This document shows, one piece after another, positions 1-6,363 of a stretch of DNA of 14,190 nucleotides. Source of the stretch: Anaerolineales bacterium. Lineage in GTDB: Bacteria; Chloroflexota; Anaerolineae; Promineifilales; Promineifilaceae. Location: positions 1 to 14,190 of the forward strand of contig JAGQGA010000069.1 in the NCBI GenBank assembly GCA_020432595.1, in the 5' to 3' direction. The first letter of the stretch is position 1. Every line of letters starts with the position of its first letter. The notes beneath the pieces are model-generated. The model was not told where the DNA came from. It searched no databases and saw only the letters and a list, made by a program, of their open reading frames with translations. The position numbers and the translations under genes were made by a program.

Positions 1-2
1 CT

Positions 3-1010
3 GTGGTTCTTCTAACTCTCTTTCTTTTTTTTTATTTTGCATTCTATATATCTATAAACTTATCATTGTTCTGCTTTCATATTTTGTTCATTATTGCCTG
101 TATCTTTGCTCTGTGGAGTGGCGCAAGCATGTTGGTTGATGCAGCAGCACGCATAGCGCGTCGTCTAGGTTTATCAGAACTCATTATCGGGTTGACAATC
201 GTTGCAATGGGCACTTCAGCTCCAGAGTTCGCCGTTTCGGTGACAGCCGCATTAAGTGGAGACCCGGAAATATCCATCGGGAATGTGATCGGCTCCAATA
301 TTTTTAATTTGGGCTTCATTTTGGGAACCGTCGCCATGATCCACATGATCCACACCAACAAGCGCGTTGTGTATCGTGATGGCGGTATTTTAATTGGGGT
401 AACGCTGCTGCTACTTTTCTTTATGCGCGACTACACCCTACAAAATTGGGAGGGTGTCGTACTGTTCCTGTTGCTCCTGGCTTACCTGGGGCTGTTGATC
501 TATCAACGTGACCTGGATGAGGATGAGGTGCCGCAGGGAGAATTTGCCTGGAAGGACATTCCCAAACTGCTTATAGGGTTGCTTTTAGTTGTTTTGGGAG
601 GGCAATATCTGGTGGGGTCGGCCAAAATTGTGGCATCGGCCGCCGGACTGTCCCCTTATGTCATTGGGGCAACGGTGGTGGCGGCAGCAACCTCCGCACC
701 AGAAGCTGTGACTTCGATTGTTGCGATTGTGCGGGGAATGGAGCAGATTTCGCTGGGGAATTTGATTGGTAGCAATATTTTTAACGTGTTGGGGGTGTTG
801 GGGCTGGCAGGTGCCCTGAGCCATCCACCGCTGGAAATTTTGTCAGCCGCCGAATTCGGAAGCCTAGTCTTTTTGTGCGTGCAAATGGTGTTGACGGCAC
901 TGATGCTGCGCAATGGCTGGAACCTAAGCCGCCGTGAGGGAGCCTTGCTTTTTGTCATCAATTTGATTAGTTGGGTTGTGATTGTGTGGGCCGGCCGACC
1001 AATGGTATAG
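3..1010 (+). CDS. CaCA-family Na+/Ca2+ antiporter (YrbG-like), 5' end uncertain
   Basis: Inner-membrane cation exchanger of the Ca2+:cation antiporter superfamily, which couples Na+ (or H+) influx to Ca2+ export. Two inverted alpha-repeats are visible. Repeat 1 has GTSAPE at residues 70-75 and GNVIGSNIFN at 93-102. Repeat 2 has TSAPE at 230-234 and GNLIGSNIFN at 252-261. The acidic residues of the SAPE motifs are the expected ion ligands, and an acidic loop (about 169-185) separates the halves, as in the family. About 10 hydrophobic segments fit the usual length near 320 residues. In repeat 2 the usual Gly before TSAPE is Ala. The frame is open from base 3 with a GTG, but the first ~80 bases are very T-rich and there is no Shine-Dalgarno sequence. 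The true start may be the TTG at 84, another nearby codon, or lie outside the window. Family assignment is firm; the substrate is not proven. Confidence 0.9.
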   Translation: MVLLTLFLFFYFAFYISINLSLFCFHILFIIACIFALWSGASMLVDAAARIARRLGLSELIIGLTIVAMGTSAPEFAVSVTAALSGDPEISIGNVIGSNIFNLGFILGTVAMIHMIHTNKRVVYRDGGILIGVTLLLLFFMRDYTLQNWEGVVLFLLLLAYLGLLIYQRDLDEDEVPQGEFAWKDIPKLLIGLLLVVLGGQYLVGSAKIVASAAGLSPYVIGATVVAAATSAPEAVTSIVAIVRGMEQISLGNLIGSNIFNVLGVLGLAGALSHPPLEILSAAEFGSLVFLCVQMVLTALMLRNGWNLSRREGALLFVINLISWVVIVWAGRPMV

Positions 1011-1034
1011 AGTTGGTAGCAAGTAACAAGTTAC

Positions 1035-1072
1035 AAGTGGCAAGCCTCGTTTGCCGACAAAACTTGCCACTT
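1035..1072. terminator. Inverted repeat between convergent genes, possible bidirectional terminator
   Basis: AAGTGGCAAG (1035-1044) is perfectly complementary to CTTGCCACTT (1063-1072), with an 18-base loop. It lies between the stop of the antiporter gene and the stop of the convergent ATPase gene, where a shared terminator is expected. There is no clean T-run on either strand, so rho-independent function is uncertain. The 5' arm sits in a run of related short words (CAAGTAACAAG, then CAAGTGGCAAG) that looks like a small dispersed intergenic repeat. Confidence 0.4.
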
Positions 1073-1129
1073 ACAACCAATAGACAGATGTCGGTTTGTG
1101 ACCGTTGGTAATTACTTGGTCAACGCCTA

Positions 1130-2494
1130 TTAACTAGAGTGGAGTTGGTACCCCTGTCCGCGCAGGCTGTCAAGAAAACGGGTTTGCTTGGGGTCTGGCT
1201 CAATTTTGCGGCGCAGACGGTACATAGCGGCTGTTAGTGCTTGGTCAGAAACACCCCCCTGTGTGCCAGGCCAGCCAGCTTCAATCAGCTCATCCTTGTC
1301 CACAATTTCATCAATGCGTTCATAAAGCAAGCTAAATAGCTTGTATTCTAGGGCTGTCAATGGTTCAGTGGGGGTGCCAAGCACCCAAACCTGACGTGAT
1401 TGTGGCTCCAAATAAAGAGGGCGCTCCCATAGGGCTTCTTGATGGCGGGCGTAGTGGGCAAAAATCAGGCAGAAGATGGTGAATGGTTCGGTTTGGCTAA
1501 CGAGTCCCTTTATTTGTAGTTCGTAAAGGGTGGCGGCATCTGTTGAGCCAACCAGAGCCGCGCCATGCGCCAGCCGCGCCAGCAGCTTCCGTTCATCTAG
1601 TCGCACGCTGTTCCATATCTTGGCGCATTCGGTTTCAACATTGGGTATGGTCAACAACGCCGCTACTGTTGTTGCTTCGTCAGCCACTAAGGCAAGGCCA
1701 TCCTGCGCCACAGCCAGATAAACACTTTTAAGCACCCCGGCATGGCCGCCAGATAAATGTAATAGCCGTGCCGCCTGCTCTTCAGAGGGGGGAAGCTGGA
1801 TTCGGGAGGAGACGCGCTCTAGCAGGCTGAGAGCATCGTGAGCGTTGTAGGGGCCAAGCCCGATGACATTGCCTAGCAAAAGCTCAGAAAATTCTTCACG
1901 CGCCGGATCCATTTCAGCCAGCCGCGACAACATGCCACGGGTGAAGGTGAAGTAGGAGATGCGGTATTTATAGGCTTCGCGCAAACCACGCAAATTGGCA
2001 AAAAAACGGCCGTCGGCTTCTTGATACACCTCATCAAATTGATCGAACAAGAAGACAATACGCCGCTCGCTTTCGCGCAGCAAAAGCCGAATTGCCAGCT
2101 TGAAATACCGCTGCACTTTCAAGACATCATCCCCAGCCTCTAAAAGTTGATCATGATAGCTGCTAAGTTGGTCAAGCTGCGCCTGGGTCAGATTAAGCTG
2201 CTCGCAGCGTCCGTCTAGCAGTTCAAACTGCTCCAGAATAACGCTATACAGGCTGCGGTTGGTGAAGTCGGGAATATAGTGAAAGTTGACGCGGACAAAT
2301 AGATAATCTTTGACTGAAGCTCCTAAATACGCTTGTTGTGTTTCTATATCTAATAAATGATTGAAGAGATTTGACTTGCCAACACCACTAATACCAATAA
2401 TTGATGCTGATTCGCCGGCACGTGCCCATTTCAGAAGTTTGCTGACTTCTTCTTCACGGAACTGCCGCCGCTGCCGTACATGTTTTTGATACAT
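1130..2494 (-). CDS. STAND-like P-loop ATPase with C-terminal OmpR-type winged helix (regulator)
   Basis: 454-residue predicted signal-dependent ATPase and transcription regulator, cytoplasmic. The N-terminal NTPase has an intact Walker A, GISGVGKS at residues 34-41, and a Walker B region FLFDQFDE at 148-155. The DQF-acidic pattern resembles STAND NTPases. There is an FTFTR segment near 182-186 and a GGHAGVLK motif at 249-256, typical of AAA/STAND lid regions. Residues about 366-453 form a PhoB/OmpR-like winged helix: LTALEYKLFSLL, then a recognition-helix region ending RLRRKIEP, then the RGQGYQL wing. The start is ATG at 2494, with AGGA (2501-2504) six bases upstream. It is monocistronic by position: a strong stem-loop precedes it and a convergent gene follows. 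A paralogous architecture is at 6364-7632. The triggering signal and DNA target cannot be read from sequence. Confidence 0.85.
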   Translation of the reverse strand: MYQKHVRQRRQFREEEVSKLLKWARAGESASIIGISGVGKSNLFNHLLDIETQQAYLGASVKDYLFVRVNFHYIPDFTNRSLYSVILEQFELLDGRCEQLNLTQAQLDQLSSYHDQLLEAGDDVLKVQRYFKLAIRLLLRESERRIVFLFDQFDEVYQEADGRFFANLRGLREAYKYRISYFTFTRGMLSRLAEMDPAREEFSELLLGNVIGLGPYNAHDALSLLERVSSRIQLPPSEEQAARLLHLSGGHAGVLKSVYLAVAQDGLALVADEATTVAALLTIPNVETECAKIWNSVRLDERKLLARLAHGAALVGSTDAATLYELQIKGLVSQTEPFTIFCLIFAHYARHQEALWERPLYLEPQSRQVWVLGTPTEPLTALEYKLFSLLYERIDEIVDKDELIEAGWPGTQGGVSDQALTAAMYRLRRKIEPDPKQTRFLDSLRGQGYQLHSS

Positions 2495-2534
2495 ATAATA
2501 TCCTGATAATTATGAATGATTGTTTTATACAAAA

Positions 2535-2556
2535 AGTATACCATAGCGGGCCGCTA
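2535..2556 (-). promoter_or_regulatory. Candidate promoter -10 with adjacent hyphenated palindrome (operator-like)
   Basis: On the minus strand TGGTATACT reads as an extended -10 (TATACT complementary to 2535-2540). Immediately upstream of it is a 13-base hyphenated palindrome: TAGCGG (2544-2549), G, CCGCTA (2551-2556). The element lies about 40 bases upstream of the ATPase start at 2494. No convincing -35 hexamer is seen. A palindrome touching a -10 is a plausible operator, perhaps autoregulatory, but this is inference. Confidence 0.35.
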
Positions 2557-2600
2557 CATCTCTTACAAAAAAACGATATAGTGATGACGTGAAAATGACA

Positions 2601-2635
2601 AAAGCGGTGGCTGCTATGAATGCAGCCACCGCTTT
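2601..2635 (-). terminator. Strong stem-loop, rho-independent terminator on minus strand
   Basis: AAAGCGGTGGCTGC (2601-2614) and GCAGCCACCGCTTT (2622-2635) form a perfect 14-bp stem with a 7-base loop. Read on the minus strand the stem ends GCTTTTGTCATTTTC, giving a short U-rich tail. On the plus strand the following bases (GTTGAT) are not T-rich, so the minus direction is favoured. It lies 31 bases beyond the stop of the 39-codon ORF at 2667-2786, so it is well placed to end transcripts carrying the two short membrane ORFs and to insulate the downstream ATPase gene. Confidence 0.7.
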
Positions 2636-2666
2636 GTTGATACCGCTACTTGTTGTACCGATAAAG

Positions 2667-2786
2667 CTACTTTTTGACAGATGCTTTCCAGATTAGCTGC
2701 AGGAGAAGCAGTAATGGTGCCATTAACCCAGCGAGGAAGGCGCAAACGACGATAACGATTAGCCAACCAACAGAAATTGTAATCAT
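2667..2786 (-). CDS. Small single-span membrane protein (39 aa), unrecognised
   Basis: Short ORF beginning ATG at 2786 and ending TAG at 2667-2669. The product starts MITISVGWLIVIVV, continues as one long hydrophobic stretch (about residues 4-33) rich in Leu, Val and Ile, and ends in a basic tail (WKASVKK). This is the profile of a one-pass membrane micropeptide. A weak GAAGGG lies about ten bases upstream of the start. It follows the 34-codon ORF on the same strand by 101 bases and is followed by a strong stem-loop. I do not recognise a family. Alternatives are a small accessory subunit, a type I toxin-like peptide, or a fortuitous hydrophobic frame. Confidence 0.5.
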   Translation of the reverse strand: MITISVGWLIVIVVCAFLAGLMAPLLLLLQLIWKASVKK

Positions 2787-2887
2787 GATGCTTTAACCCT
2801 TCGTGCCAGACCTGCTTAGGCAGGCTTTGCAGACAGACAGAAACGGCCGTTTTTTACCTCCACAATGCCAAACGACCTGTTTACACC

Positions 2888-2992
2888 CTAGCGAATGGAC
2901 GGCCGGCTGATAGAGATACCAATAACCATCCCGATAATAATGGCGATTAGAACCACAATCACCAGCGTAGATAATTCGACCATAAAGAACAT
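2888..2992 (-). CDS. Small single-span membrane protein (34 aa), unrecognised
   Basis: Short ORF from ATG at 2992 to TAG at 2888-2890. The product starts MFFMVELSTLVIVV, has a continuous hydrophobic core (about residues 8-27, with Gly residues) and ends SRPSIR, a small basic tail. AAAGGAG (2999-3005) sits six bases before the ATG, a near-ideal ribosome binding site, which strongly favours this frame over the longer overlapping frame from 3023. It appears to be the first cistron of a two-gene unit with the 39-codon ORF downstream. Function unknown. Confidence 0.6.
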   Translation of the reverse strand: MFFMVELSTLVIVVLIAIIIGMVIGISISRPSIR

Positions 2993-2998
2993 AGCAAA

Positions 2999-3005
2999 CT
3001 CCTTT
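2999..3005 (-). promoter_or_regulatory. Ribosome binding site of the 34-codon membrane ORF
   Basis: CTCCTTT on the plus strand reads AAAGGAG on the minus strand, six bases from the ATG at 2992. It selects the short hydrophobic frame and argues against the longer frame that overlaps it. Confidence 0.7.
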
Positions 3006-3010
3006 CCCTC

Positions 3011-3107
3011 CTGCTATCAACATGACCGATGCTCACTTGCAAAATAGTTTACAGCAAATTTTCCCTGTTATCTGATGGTAATATAGCAAATATCTGCTAT
3101 CAACATG
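3011..3107. repeat. 14-bp direct repeat upstream of the small membrane ORFs
   Basis: CTGCTATCAACATG occurs at 3011-3024 and again, identical, at 3094-3107, 83 bases apart. Both copies lie in the leader between the barrel-protein gene (ends 3133) and the ORF at 2888-2992. The spacing is about eight helical turns. It could be a pair of regulator binding sites for the small-ORF promoter or a leftover duplication. The intervening sequence is AT-rich, but I could not fix a convincing -35/-10 pair. Confidence 0.5.
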
Positions 3108-3132
3108 GTAAAAATGACGTGAGACTCTGGGA

Positions 3133-4701
3133 TTAATTGGGGGTCTGGCGCAAGAAAAGAGGATCGTTTTCGACAGCAAAAATAAACCAAGCTGTCCCAG
3201 CCATACTCGGCCAGTTATGATAGGGGCCAGAAGGGGTGTCGAGGGCTTCGGGATAGGCATAAGGAATGCCACCGGCTTCTTGCAGCCAAAGCGACTGTTG
3301 TTGGTACAATTTTGCACCTTTCTCTATGTCTCTCAAACGCTGATAAGCCAATGACATTTGCAAAGAGCCTTGTGCCCAGGTGGTTTCCAACTTGGGGAAT
3401 GGGGCAAAGCCAGCGTAATCTTTAGCATTTCCCCCTGGCTGGTAAGTGGTTTCAATGTATTGGGTAATGGTGCTGGCTTTGTCGGTTTCGTTAACGGCCG
3501 TTAAAAAAATAGCCCCTAGCGTTTGCGCCTCAACAAAATCATCCCCTGTTCCCTCAAGATTGGTCTGGAAATACCCCCGTTCCTGGTTCCAATATTGGTC
3601 CAGCAAAGAATTCTTTACCAACGACGCAGCCGTTGCAAAAGCAGACCGGTGCGTCACCTCGGCCAAATCGCGCAAAAAGAAATAGGCCATGATGTTGTCG
3701 GTGGCATAGTGATTAACGGCCGTTGCGTCCTGATTGCGCCTTAATGCACCGTAGGCTGAGCTGTCTTCATCTAACTCTTGCAAAGAGAGTAACTGCTGCC
3801 CCAATTTTTCCGCCGTACTCTGGAATTCGTTGTCCTGTGTCTTGAGCTGGTAATAGACAAAGGCATAGCCAATCCAGGCAATGGCATCGGTGCGGTAAAT
3901 CGGCTGGAATAGTTCCTTGTCGGTATCAAAATAAAAGTTAATTTGCCCATCTGCCTCAACCTTGCTTTGCAGGGTTGCCAGAACTTGTCTGGCGGCCAGT
4001 GGGTTGTTGCCCATGAGCAAGGCCATGCTGCCCAGGGCGTTATCAGGGGTATAGGCACGTGCAAACAAAATGGGAAAAGCGTCGTTGTTTTGGGGAATGT
4101 CGGCGTAGCTTAGTAACAAGCCAGTATGTATTGCCAATGGGTTGGGGATAGCCTGATTGGGAACGCGCTGTTGCTGTAGCCAGAGGGTGGCTTGCTCTAC
4201 TTCAGTGGTGGCAACGGCCGTTTCTCGATCCTGCCACCAATCTACTGTCACAATCTGGTCGTTATTCGCAATAAGCAGTGGCAGCGTCTTTTCATCAATG
4301 GCGGCAACGGTTGAAGGGTAGGCAAAATCAGGGTGTACCAGATAGGCCACATAAAGCTTACCTGGGTGCAAACCGGTTATCTGCCAACTGCAATCGCTTT
4401 GTAACGTTGTTTCGGCTGGCTTTTGCGCTTGCCCATACAGGCCACTATACCAAATATCATCTTTGGCATAAACAATGACCTTGTATCCAGCCGCCCGATA
4501 TTGCCCCCCACCCAACACCGCGCCTTGTGCCGTTCTTTGCCCAACGGCATTGGTCATGACGGCAGAAAACACCAGGCGCGGGTTGGTGGCATCAGGACAT
4601 GCGTGCCAACTTTGCCAGGTAAAAACTGGAATCAGCAAAATGAGCAATGCTACCAACAATAAAATTCCTACCAAAGCATTTTTGCGTAACCAGTTAGCCA
4701 T
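3133..4701 (-). CDS. Membrane-anchored protein with beta domain and (alpha/alpha)-barrel glycoside-hydrolase-like region
   Basis: 522 residues, from ATG at 4701, chosen because AAGGAG (4708-4713) lies six bases upstream. The longer frame to 4851 would run into the divergent gene. Residues 8-29 are a hydrophobic signal/anchor helix after a basic start, so the rest should face outward. Residues about 41-125 look like a small beta-sandwich accessory domain (KVIVYAKDDIWYSG, later YVAYLVHPDF). Residues about 185-515 are helix-rich, with repeated aromatic motifs: YRTDAIAWIGYAF, TDNIMAYFFLRDLAE, AQTLGAIFL, WAQGSLQMSLAYQRL and PSMAGTAWF. The same motifs in the same order occur in the middle of the 1513-residue protein at 9084-13625. 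This suggests a six-hairpin (alpha/alpha)6 barrel as in several glycoside hydrolase families. The exact family and catalytic acids are not assignable by eye. It is divergent from the kinase gene at 4843, with which it may be co-regulated. Confidence 0.7.
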   Translation of the reverse strand: MANWLRKNALVGILLLVALLILLIPVFTWQSWHACPDATNPRLVFSAVMTNAVGQRTAQGAVLGGGQYRAAGYKVIVYAKDDIWYSGLYGQAQKPAETTLQSDCSWQITGLHPGKLYVAYLVHPDFAYPSTVAAIDEKTLPLLIANNDQIVTVDWWQDRETAVATTEVEQATLWLQQQRVPNQAIPNPLAIHTGLLLSYADIPQNNDAFPILFARAYTPDNALGSMALLMGNNPLAARQVLATLQSKVEADGQINFYFDTDKELFQPIYRTDAIAWIGYAFVYYQLKTQDNEFQSTAEKLGQQLLSLQELDEDSSAYGALRRNQDATAVNHYATDNIMAYFFLRDLAEVTHRSAFATAASLVKNSLLDQYWNQERGYFQTNLEGTGDDFVEAQTLGAIFLTAVNETDKASTITQYIETTYQPGGNAKDYAGFAPFPKLETTWAQGSLQMSLAYQRLRDIEKGAKLYQQQSLWLQEAGGIPYAYPEALDTPSGPYHNWPSMAGTAWFIFAVENDPLFLRQTPN

Positions 4702-4707
4702 CAGATG

Positions 4708-4713
4708 CTCCTT
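4708..4713 (-). promoter_or_regulatory. Ribosome binding site fixing the start at 4701
   Basis: CTCCTT on the plus strand is AAGGAG on the minus strand, six bases before the ATG of the barrel protein. It removes 50 upstream codons of the longest frame from the gene. Confidence 0.75.
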
Positions 4714-4731
4714 ATGTTCACTTTTCCCATT

Positions 4732-4761
4732 TAGGCAAAACCATTCAAAAAAGGCTATAAT
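4732..4761 (+). promoter_or_regulatory. Candidate sigma-70-type promoter for the kinase gene
   Basis: A perfect TATAAT lies at 4756-4761, with TAGGCA (4732-4737, four of six bases of TTGACA) 18 bases upstream. Transcription would begin near 4768, giving a leader of about 75 bases that includes an exact AACGGCCGTT at 4801-4810. It sits in the 141-base divergent spacer shared with the barrel-protein gene. A matching minus-strand promoter was not evident. Confidence 0.5.
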
Positions 4762-4830
4762 AACCTTTGCTGCCGCACAAACCCTGATCAAATCTTGGCA
4801 AACGGCCGTTATTTTGACATTCTCACTGCT

Positions 4831-4836
4831 AGGAGG
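4831..4836 (+). promoter_or_regulatory. Ribosome binding site fixing a GTG start at 4843
   Basis: AGGAGG is a full Shine-Dalgarno match, six bases upstream of GTG 4843. It replaces the TTG start at 4795 suggested by the longest open frame. Confidence 0.8.
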
Positions 4837-4842
4837 GCACCC

Positions 4843-6363
4843 GTGCAACAACTTTTGTCGCCAATCCGCAAAATTTTTCGCACTGCTGTTGGCCGCATGG
4901 CCTTCATCCTCTTTATCCTGATGATGTTAGCAGCCCTCTATCTTGGGTTGCAAGGCATCAACCTCCTTGCGCCCGCACCGGCTCTGGCAGTAGCCATCAT
5001 TGCCATAGCCTTTTTACTCCTGTCGCTTACCATCAGCTATTTAGCCAGTTCTGCCCCCACCCAAACAACCTTGCCTGATCAGCCGGCCATTATAGGGTTA
5101 GACTACCTCTTTGAACGGTGGCAAAAGCTCCAACCAAATGCCACGGAAAGTTCAATCTTGCATAAACAGTTTCTGCTCTTGCAAGCAGTGGCGCAACAAC
5201 AATACCCAACTGCCCACCACGTCGAAATTCTGAAATATTTCTCCGGATCAAAACTTGCCAGCGGCACCTACCTCATCCAGGCTAACGGGCAAGCCCCCAA
5301 AGTCCTAAAATTTGACAGAGCCGACAACATCCAAAAGGAAATTAACCGCTATCATGACTCGGTTAAACTTCACCTTGATTTTGTGGCCGGAGAGCCTTTT
5401 GTTCCCGCTGCACAGCAACTACAAATGCAAGGCGAGTCTTGGGGCACGATTGCGTACAAATTTATTGGCAATGATCAATCAGAAATCGTTCAGTTACAAA
5501 CCTTTGCTGAGTATTATCAGACTAGCAAGAGACAGCAAACTTTAACGGCTCTCGCACAAATCTTCCGTATAATGTCTCCTTGGTGGAAGTATCCTGCAAA
5601 CAATGAGCATCATGCGCAAGCACCGGATTTGTACGCTGAATATGACCGACTCACAAGACGGTATCATCAAATAAAAATGGGGCTGATTGATGCCAATCAC
5701 CAAATCAACGATTTACTCGCACACAACCAACTATCTTCTAGCGTAGAGCAGATTTGTCTAACCGAACAATGGCACATGCGTAATCCACTCAGTTGGATAC
5801 GGGAAAATTTGATGGGTCAACGATTGGGGGAGTTGGCCTATGACCCTGGTCTGCGGCGGGATTCTATTGTTCATGGGGATTTTCACGCGGGCAATATTTT
5901 AATGAGCCAGCACCATGAGCAGATGACAAAAGCATGGGTGATTGATTTTCCACACACACACGTGGGGCCAACGGTACAAGATATTGCTCGTCTGGAAGCT
6001 GAGGTTTTGTTTGGTTTAGTTGAAGCAACGGCCGTTCAGCAGCTTGGTCTTGAAGGTTTGTACACGCTTGGTTGTGCGCTGCTGCCTATGACAAGCCACA
6101 AGCAACCCAGTTTGGCCTGTTTACTTCCTGACCCGCTGCCAACCTCCTGGCAAGAAACGGCCGAATTAGCCAAGATGTGGGCTGTGATTAAACTGATGCG
6201 ACAGCAAGCCAGCACATATTTGAATGGCAATGATGCCCGTCCTTACTATTTGGCACTGATCCATGCTACTATGCCCATTTTGTATTATCGTGACCGCACC
6301 CCGTGGCAAAAGTTGTTTGCATTTCTCACCTCAGGGATTCTGTGCGAACGGTTAGGGCAATAG
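4843..6363 (+). CDS. Membrane-anchored APH/choline-kinase-type phosphotransferase
   Basis: 506 residues, from GTG at 4843 behind AGGAGG. Two hydrophobic helices (about residues 20-38 and 45-68) form an N-terminal hairpin anchor, leaving a cytoplasmic kinase domain. Kinase-fold landmarks are present: a Gly-containing segment FSGSKLASGTYLI at about 133-145, Lys156 in PKVLKF as the likely ATP-binding lysine, Glu166 as the likely helix-C partner, the Brenner motif HGDFHAGN at 344-351 (catalytic Asp346, Asn351), and the metal-binding IDF with Asp368. The catalytic set looks intact. This is the aminoglycoside-phosphotransferase-like fold. It also recalls kinase-like domains described in bacterial conflict systems, but I cannot confirm that subfamily. 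The substrate is unknown; an antibiotic is unlikely given the membrane anchor and 506-residue length. It is divergent from the barrel protein, and its stop codon touches that of the convergent gene at 6364. Confidence 0.75.
   Translation: MQQLLSPIRKIFRTAVGRMAFILFILMMLAALYLGLQGINLLAPAPALAVAIIAIAFLLLSLTISYLASSAPTQTTLPDQPAIIGLDYLFERWQKLQPNATESSILHKQFLLLQAVAQQQYPTAHHVEILKYFSGSKLASGTYLIQANGQAPKVLKFDRADNIQKEINRYHDSVKLHLDFVAGEPFVPAAQQLQMQGESWGTIAYKFIGNDQSEIVQLQTFAEYYQTSKRQQTLTALAQIFRIMSPWWKYPANNEHHAQAPDLYAEYDRLTRRYHQIKMGLIDANHQINDLLAHNQLSSSVEQICLTEQWHMRNPLSWIRENLMGQRLGELAYDPGLRRDSIVHGDFHAGNILMSQHHEQMTKAWVIDFPHTHVGPTVQDIARLEAEVLFGLVEATAVQQLGLEGLYTLGCALLPMTSHKQPSLACLLPDPLPTSWQETAELAKMWAVIKLMRQQASTYLNGNDARPYYLALIHATMPILYYRDRTPWQKLFAFLTSGILCERLGQ

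Noticed and set aside
2793..3023. 76-codon minus-strand frame
   Set aside because: Overlaps the 34-codon hydrophobic ORF in another frame. The ribosome binding site at 2999-3005 fits the short ORF, and the longer product has no coherent pattern.
4814..4819. TTGACA, an exact -35 hexamer
   Set aside because: A -10 at the right distance would fall at the ribosome binding site and start codon of the kinase, so it cannot serve that gene sensibly.
4795..4842. 16-codon extension of the kinase from TTG 4795
   Set aside because: AGGAGG is ideally placed for GTG 4843; the extension would use the palindrome at 4801 as coding sequence without any start signal.
4475..4921. 148-codon plus-strand frame
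   Set aside because: Antisense to the barrel-protein gene and crosses the divergent promoter region into the kinase gene; no start signal.
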